Origin: Eudorina sp. 2006-703-Eu-15
Lineage: Eukaryota > Chlorophyta > Chlorophyceae > Chlamydomonadales > Volvocaceae
Reading direction: 5' to 3'
NCBI GenBank assembly: GCA_003117195.1
Contig: BDSI01000002.1
Location: 2,628,678-2,692,677 of the forward strand
DNA length: 64,000 bases
The notes below the pieces were generated by a model. It was not told the origin of the DNA, made no database searches, and was given only the letters and a program-made list of their open reading frames with translations. Positions 57,299 through 64,000 of this stretch are shown here, in pieces. How positions within the stretch are numbered: the first letter of the stretch is position 1; each line of letters opens with the position of its first letter. The translations under genes were made by a program, and so were the position numbers.

Positions 57299-58731
57299 GA
57301 GTACAGGTCTCAGGTGCGCACGCAGACCCAGCCTTAGCCGTCACTGACATGACTTGACATAGCAACAGTGGTGGGTGCAACTAACATAGCATGCTGCTGA
57401 AGCACCCAACGCCGTTTGTACGGATATATACTGGATGGAAAGCATCAAGCAGGCAGCTTGGGCGTCCCGGAGCTGGCTGCTGGTGGCGTCCCCGGGGACA
57501 CAAGCGAGGGTGACGCACCGATCGATGATGCCCGGGTGTCGAAGTGCCCGGGTCCAAGCAGGGTCCGAGTCCGCAGCAGTGCCTGTCTGCTGTCTGCGTG
57601 ATGTCTGCGTGTTTGGGCGGGTATAACGTACGAAGCCCCACATTTGTAAGAAAAGCCAAGCAATCAAGGGGACGCCTTTCGACCTTCACCACACTACTGG
57701 TGTACGGCCCTCCCCAATATAAAGGGTGTACGACAAGCGGGCAATGTCACTATCGACGTGCGTACCCCCAGACATGCATCTCCGTGCGTCCTGAATCTCG
57801 TTCGATTATATTTATTACTGCACGATTTTTCGAGCGACGATCTCACCCAGCCGTACATGTGGATGCAGCCGTACATGTGGATGCAGCCGTACATGTGGAC
57901 ATTATTACGGGCACACAGAAGCGGGGATTGGTGGCTGGTCACCCCAACCCCAACCCGGGCTTATTGCAAGCACCTCCGCCAGGGACCGCCGGGTTGGGGT
58001 TGGGTAAGGTATGTATTTGTAATAATAACCCATCCAGCCACGCAACTCTGCGCTTGCGGACACATATATAATAACCTACTGGCTTGGTCCAGGTTGGGTA
58101 GCCCCTGGAGCAGGTAGCTTAGGCACACGCTGGGTTGGGTATTCGGTGACCCAAGGGTCGGTAACGAACCCCGGTCGGTGGGTGCGTGTATGCCGCCCGG
58201 CTATGTATGTGCCCGTCTGGCCCTGTGCGTGCCTGGCTGTGCACGTAGCTGTCAGATAGAGTGCAGATATTTAGTAAGCCGCGGCGCACTGTATGTGGCC
58301 CTGATGATGATGAGCGCGCGCGGCTGCTCTGATAATCACTGATGTTTTCTCCTATGACTCTGCACGTACATACATACATGCATACCTACGTACCTACGTA
58401 CACACCCGCCCCGATCAACGGACAGGTAGGGTTGATCCGTTTGGAATCTGTCTGCAGCAGATAAACCGGCGGATGGCCCCGGCGGCAACCCCGCCCTGCA
58501 CGTTCGGCTTTATTGTGCACTAGGGATACATCATCCACGCACTGCACTAGCTCAGCCTTCACAGCTAGGTAGGTAGGTAGGTAGGTAGGTGCACAAAGGT
58601 CGTACACGCGTACGTACCTGCGCCTGATGTACACGACTGTCGTACCCTGCCGTAGCCCTGGACTGTTGGACAAAAGGCAGCTGGTCATCATCCCCATACA
58701 TGCATCATTTCTGCAGACATTGGCATGGGTC

Positions 58732-58921
58732 GGGTGCACGGCTGCAGCGGTAGTGTAAGACCGCAACCATGCTGGCGAGTCAGGTGCGCAAGCACACCAG
58801 CGACAACGCCCCCGCGACAAATTGAAGTTAATCGCAGGTCCTCAATGAGGACCATATAAGCGATTAAGCTTATAAGAACAGATACTACACATGATCTGAG
58901 CCAAAAGGCCGAGAAAGGTAT
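58732..58921 (-). ncRNA. U2 spliceosomal RNA, array copy E
   Basis: Inner copy with Sm-site AATTTGT; no visible difference from copy C across the RNA. Confidence 0.93.
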
Positions 58922-59855
58922 GAAAAGTCACGGCCATACCAGCCACCACCCGCACACAGAAACGTCACAACAAACACATACGCCGCGATGGTGGGTCATC
59001 ATCGATAACAGGACACAAACACAAACCCCGTCCGTGTGCGCACCAGCAGCTCCGCCGCCGGCGCGGGGCACCGACGTCCATGCATCAATCACAACGCACA
59101 TCCAGTCATACATCACGCAGCGCACGCACAACAACACACACGCACGGCGGCGCAAGCCACATAGTGCGGCCCGGTCGTTGGCCGACGGCCACGCACTGCT
59201 GGTACGTACGTAGCGACCGCTTGGCGACGCAGCCAAGCCACGCACACAACACCTAGCTACCAGCAGAAGCGTGGATCCATCCTTACGAACAAATAAACTC
59301 GTCAAGTCAATACACACACAAGCCGGGGAGGCATCACACACCACCTTCCTCACACAGGCACTCGCAGGCGTACGGACAGATAGATAGACACGCAAGCAAC
59401 CCAGCAGCAGCCCCTCACAGCGAACTAGATAGCTAGATACGTACTCCGCCACGTACGTACGTAGCTCCGGGTAGGTGTTGCGAGTCTCGCACAGAAGGTA
59501 TCCGGCGAGATGCGGCCACGTTGCACCATAGGTACATACATGAAGCACGCACGTGTGTTCCAACGGGCCCAGATAGCTCTTAGGAGCCTCACCTCATCAA
59601 CCCCCTACCAAGGACTGCGCACCCATCCTCCATCACCCGCGGGGGTGAGGGGGGTCATGCAGCCATGACACGGCCAACACACGCACCAGGCTACGCACCA
59701 GCGCGCCTGGATTGCCTCTCCTGGAAACCGCGCCAGACCCGCCGAGTGAATCACATGGCCCCGCCCTTATGTGTACCGAATGCATGCATGGTGCTTACCG
59801 ACCGGCCAGAGTGCGTGTCAGGTCACCGTGCCTGAAGCTCGATATACAATTTCAT

Positions 59856-59972
59856 TGGGGATGAGGCAAAAGCCTTCCAGAAAATGTAGATATGCGCCGC
59901 AAATGAGCCGTACTCGCTGATCTCTTTAGTAAAAGGCGAAAGAGATATGAGAGACGGGAACGGCTCAGCGCT
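59856..59972 (-). ncRNA. U5 spliceosomal RNA, array copy E
   Basis: RNA region unchanged. This is the last U5 toward the right edge. Confidence 0.92.
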
Positions 59973-61408
59973 GAGTACAGGTCTCAGGTGCGCACGCAGA
60001 CCCAGCCTTAGCCGTCACTGACATGACTTGACATAGCAACAGTGGTGGGTGCAACTAACATAGCATGCTGCTGAAGCACCCAACGCCGTTTGTACGGATA
60101 TATACTGGATGGAGAGCATCAAGCAGGCAGCTTGGGCGTCCCGGAGCTGGCTGCTGGTGGCGTCCCCGGGGACACAAGCGAGGGTGACGCACCGATCGAT
60201 GATGCCCGGGTGTCGAAGTGCCCGGGTCCAAGCAGGGTCCGAGTCCGCAGCAGTGCCTGTCTGCTGTCTGCGTGATGTCTGCGTGTTTGGGCGGGTATAA
60301 CGTACGAAGCCCCACATTTGTAAGAAAAGCCAAGCAATCAAGGGGACGCCTTTCGACCTTCACCACACTACTGGTGTACGGCCCTCCCCAATATAAAGGG
60401 TGTACGACAAGCGGGCAATGTCACTATCGACGTGCGTACCCCCAGACATGCATCTCCGTGCGTCCTGAATCTCGTTCGATTATATTTATTACTGCACGAT
60501 TTTTCGAGCGACGATCTCACCCAGCCGTACATGTGGATGCAGCCGTACATGTGGATGCAGCCGTACATGTGGACATTATTACGGGCACACAGAAGCGGGA
60601 TTGGTGGCTGGTCACCCCAACCCCAACCCGGGCTTATTGCAAGCACCTCCGCCAGGGACCGCCGGGTTGGGGTTGGGTAAGGTATGTATTTGTAATAATA
60701 ACCCATCCAGCCACGCAACTCTGCGCTTGCGGACACATATATAATAACCTACTGGCTTGGTCCAGGTTGGTACGTAGCCCCTGGAGCAGGTAGCTTAGGC
60801 ACACGCTGGGTTGGGTATTCGGTGACCCAAGGGTCGGTAACGAACCCCGGTCGGTGGGTGCGTGTATGCCGCCCGGCTATGTATGTGCCCGTCTGGCCCT
60901 GTGCGTGCCTGGCTGTGCACGTAGCTGTCAGATAGAGTGCAGATATTTAGTAAGCCGCGGCGCACTGTATGTGGCCCTGATGATGATGAGCCGCGCGCGG
61001 CTGCTCTGATAATCACTGATGTTTTCTCCTATGACTCTGCACGTACATACATACATGCATACCTACGTACCTACGTACACACCCGCCCCGATCAACGGAC
61101 AGGTAGGGTTGATCCGTTTGGAATCTGTCTGCAGCAGATAAACCGGCGGATGGCCCCGGCGGCAACCCCGCCCTGCACGTTCGGCTTTATTGTGCACTAG
61201 GGATACATCATCCACGCACTGCACTAGCTCAGCCTTCACAGCTAGGTAGGTAGGTAGGTAGGTAGGTGCACAAAGGTCGTACACGCGTACGTACCTGCGC
61301 CTGATGTACACGACTGTCGTACCCTGCCGTAGCCCTGGACTGTTGGACAAAAGGCAGCTGGTCATCATCCCCATACATGCATCATTTCTGCAGACATTGG
61401 CATGGGTC

Positions 61409-61598
61409 GGGTGCACGGCTGCAGCGGTAGTGTAAGACCGCAACCATGCTGGCGAGTCAGGTGCGCAAGCACACCAGCGACAACGCCCCCGCGACAAATT
61501 GAAGTTAATCGCAGGTCCTCAATGAGGACCATATAAGCGATTAAGCTTATAAGAACAGATACTACACATGATCTGAGCCAAAAGGCCGAGAAAGGTAT
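61409..61598 (-). ncRNA. U2 spliceosomal RNA, array copy F (right edge)
   Basis: Complete RNA with Sm-site AATTTGT. Its upstream homology ends about 205 bp before the RNA start, where the array breaks, but the ACCCACCA element is kept. Confidence 0.92.
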
Positions 61599-61803
61599 GA
61601 AAAGTCACGGCCATACCAGCCACCACCCGCACACAGAAACGTCACAACAAACACATACGCCGCGATGGTGGGTCATCATCGATAACAGGACACAAACACA
61701 AACCCCGTCCGTGTGCGCACCAGCAGCTCCGCCGCCGGCGCGGGGCACCGACGTCCATGCATCAATCACAACGCACATCCAGTCATACATCACGCAGCGC
61801 ACC

Positions 61804-64000
61804 AGGGTGGCTATCTTAAGATATGAATATATATTCGGCCCAAAAACTTGGAAAATTTTAGATACTTTTTCCCCGCAGAAAGTGGCAATATAAGAAGTTT
61901 TGATGCAGCTAAATAGCCACGTATCTTTCCGTTGACAGAAACTTGGTAGGTCGACACATCCTCGAATATCTCCGGCCTGGGGTCGATTCTCATTGACATC
62001 AGTCGTTTTTGGAGATTGTGGGTACGGCGATCTACCCTTGTTTCGGCAGTACATAGCCGATGATGCGCCCTATCCGCCTGTCATGTATAGTTCCGGACAT
62101 GACTATTGAACCCAAATCATACCTTTATTACTTATTGCAAAGGTGCTTTACGTTTGGACGACACATAGTGAACAGGCGCAGTACACAGTACCGAACGCTT
62201 TCGCACGTTCCTTAGTCTCCGTGCGCCTAGCAGAAACTTGTTCGTGTGCAGAGGTTGCTGTGAAAATAGCTGACAGGCTCTAGCAGTGCGCGAACGTTTC
62301 CAATGGTGGCGCGAAACGCACCTTCTGTTGCTCTCTTCGCGGGAATGTTTTGTCTTCTAGGCATAATCATGGAAAGATCAAAACTACGTCCACAGAGCTG
62401 CTATGTTACCAGCTTCGTCGCGAGTGGTCACACCTGGTGGCGTACCCGGTAGCCGCTACCGGGGGGCGGGGCGCTAGGGCCTACGTGCGCAGCTGCGCAC
62501 ACTGGAGATGGAATCATATGTGGATGGTGACACGGTACGCATCAGCCTTTCATGCTGGACAAGGACGCGAAGCGCGTTGTAGTGGTAGGCCCACGTGTGC
62601 ACGTGTGCATACCGTGGGTCACCGGAATCCTATCCTCGGATGCTGGCGGCGCCTGTGCATCGTGCATGTCAGTCCTTGTTATGCCGCCTGGCCGCAGCGA
62701 CAGGAAGCAGCGACCGGACGCGCACCGCCAAGAATGCTTCATTGCTTCTGCTCTTGTTGTCATACCCCAACGTGTCCCACCACTGTGCCTAGTGCCCACC
62801 GCTCCCGCGTCCCTCCTGCACTCTCCCTCGTCCCTTGCCTTCACCTTCAGAGCTGGGCGCCGAGCGACAAACACATGTGGCGAGCGCGTGCAGCCGGCAG
62901 CTTGGGCAGCGGAGAGAGACACGTAATGTGTTTTGCTGCGGTAGGTGAACTGTGCGCCGGGCGTTTGATTGATGGGCGTAAAGGGGTGGGTGATGGGTGT
63001 GATGGTGTGGTGTGTTATCACGCTGCACGGCGCCGCCGTCGGGCATGTGGGCAAGCTGGCCAGACGGCTGGGGCCTCGCTGAAGGGTCCAAGGGTAAGGA
63101 CGCAATGAGGTTTCAGGGCTTGGCGGCCTTTGGTTCCGAGCGGAGCCCTGGGAGGCCTAGGAAAGCCCGCACCTGACAAACCATCCTTCCGGGCACGTTG
63201 GGGATCCGTGGGTGCCCGAGCAGGGTCGGGCCAGATCAGTGGGTGTTGGCAGCGGGACTTGTAGGCGAGGGCCGTTTGCGCAGGGGATGGGTGTACGAAA
63301 GGGAAGCTTACGTGGTGATGTGCTGTCTTGTGCAAACCATAGCCCCATCATGGAGCGCCCGACTGCATACCCGGATCTGACGCGTGCGTGACGCTCTGGC
63401 TCAGCTGGGGTGGGCAGGCCCGCCGGACGGTGCAACATTACCTAATACGATTACGTTGGGACGCGGGACCATGCCAGCTTTACCGCACCGGCAGGGCCGC
63501 GGCCTCCGAGTTTGCTGAGGAACGCGCCCTGGGGTGCTGCAAGGACTTTACGAGGTTGGACAGCGGGCTGCAAGTGGGGCACAGCTGTCACCGGTCCTCG
63601 GTAAAATGGTGATCAGGAGCGCGCCATTGGTTGAGAGTGAGGGGGCAGAGGTTCCTTACGCCCTCTCCCTGTATCCTGGGGAGAGCGCTTCGGCGGTCCA
63701 CCCGTCAGGCAGCGGTGGTTCGCCGTGGGGCCGCGGTTTTCCTCGCTCCGGGGCGGGGCGGCGGCCCCTTCGTGCAAACAGTTCGCCCTCCCCTCATCTC
63801 GCCCGCGCCTGCCCCTCGCCGCCTTGCACCCGCGCGTCCCGTCAGCCCGCGCCATCCGTCCGCATGTGCTGGCACCGCCCACTGGGGCGGTGACTCGCCT
63901 CGATTTCACGGAGGAGGGGCTGGGACACGGGAGGGAGTGTAGGGCGGGCGGCAGCGGCGGAGCGCCGACACCCGAACCGGCAGCGGGCCAGCCGGCCGGG
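61804..64000. other. Right flank of the array; nothing identified
   Basis: Immediately right of the break the sequence is AT-rich (about 61804-62350) and then GC-rich. Several overlapping open frames exist (for example 62350-63108 plus), but none has a recognisable domain. Confidence 0.45.

Larger units (their letters stand above)
47496..61803 (-). repeat. Tandem array of a ~2.67-kb unit carrying U2 and U5 snRNA genes
   Basis: The U2 start recurs at 48359, 51027, 53575, 56247, 58921 and 61598, giving periods of 2668, 2548, 2672, 2674 and 2677 bp. The second unit is short because of a 127-bp deletion. Each full unit has one U5 and one U2 gene on the minus strand, a short AGGT tract of variable length, an 18-bp repeat (CCGTACATGTGGATGCAG, two and a half copies) and a 16-bp inverted repeat. 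Units are nearly identical. The left end (47496-48169) is a rearranged partial unit lacking U5. The right end stops at about 61800 inside the upstream region of the last U2. Confidence 0.97.

Noticed and set aside
48358..61893. Recurring open frames of 60-211 codons in every array unit
   Set aside because: They recur only because the DNA unit recurs. Several run through or antisense to the U2 and U5 RNAs, they overlap one another on both strands, and none has a domain.
62350..63108. 252-codon plus frame right of the array
   Set aside because: Low-quality composition with no recognisable motif; the opposite strand is equally open.

Overview
The window looks like nuclear DNA of a green alga, most likely a volvocine or other chlorophycean. 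The reasons are GC-rich genes cut into many short exons by GT-AG introns, long Ala/Gly/Pro/Gln/His low-complexity stretches, an octotricopeptide-repeat (OPR) protein of the kind expanded in Chlorophyceae, many micro- and minisatellites, and nuclear versions of organelle-directed proteins (a siroheme-pathway methyltransferase and a TIM14 import motor subunit). The species cannot be fixed from the sequence alone.

Layout. 1-2286: 3' part of a low-complexity His/Gln/Pro-rich protein. 2287-7570: no convincing gene. 7571-15741: a 13-exon cytochrome P450 whose introns carry minisatellites and copies of a short dispersed element. 16195-16907: a solitary U2 snRNA gene with its flanks. 16908-23362: gene-poor, with a less GC-rich stretch near 18.2-19.5 kb. 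29863-26246 (minus): a protein with two GYF domains, followed downstream by a long Gly/Ala-rich open segment (25124-23363) that may be its last exon. 30855-32198: TIM14/PAM18. 33459-36626: uroporphyrinogen-III C-methyltransferase. 36627-41115: repeats, a degraded retroelement and one small unidentified ORF. 41116-45608: a nine-exon OPR protein. 47496-61803: a tandem array. 61804-64000: nothing identified.

The most unusual feature is the array. A unit of about 2.67 kb is repeated head to tail and carries one U2 and one U5 spliceosomal RNA gene, both on the minus strand. It holds six U2 and five U5 genes. Both genes have the same 8-base element about 70 bp upstream of the RNA start, and so does the solitary U2 at 16.6 kb. 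The array is cut off at both ends and its copies form a mosaic, as expected under concerted evolution. The copies also differ at the U2 Sm-site position: the five inner copies have AATTTGT, while the left-edge copy and the solitary gene have AATTTCT.

Exon structures below were built by hand from reading frame, GT-AG borders and phase. They are consistent for the P450, TIM14, methyltransferase and OPR genes. They are partly uncertain for the GYF gene (first exon and one acceptor).
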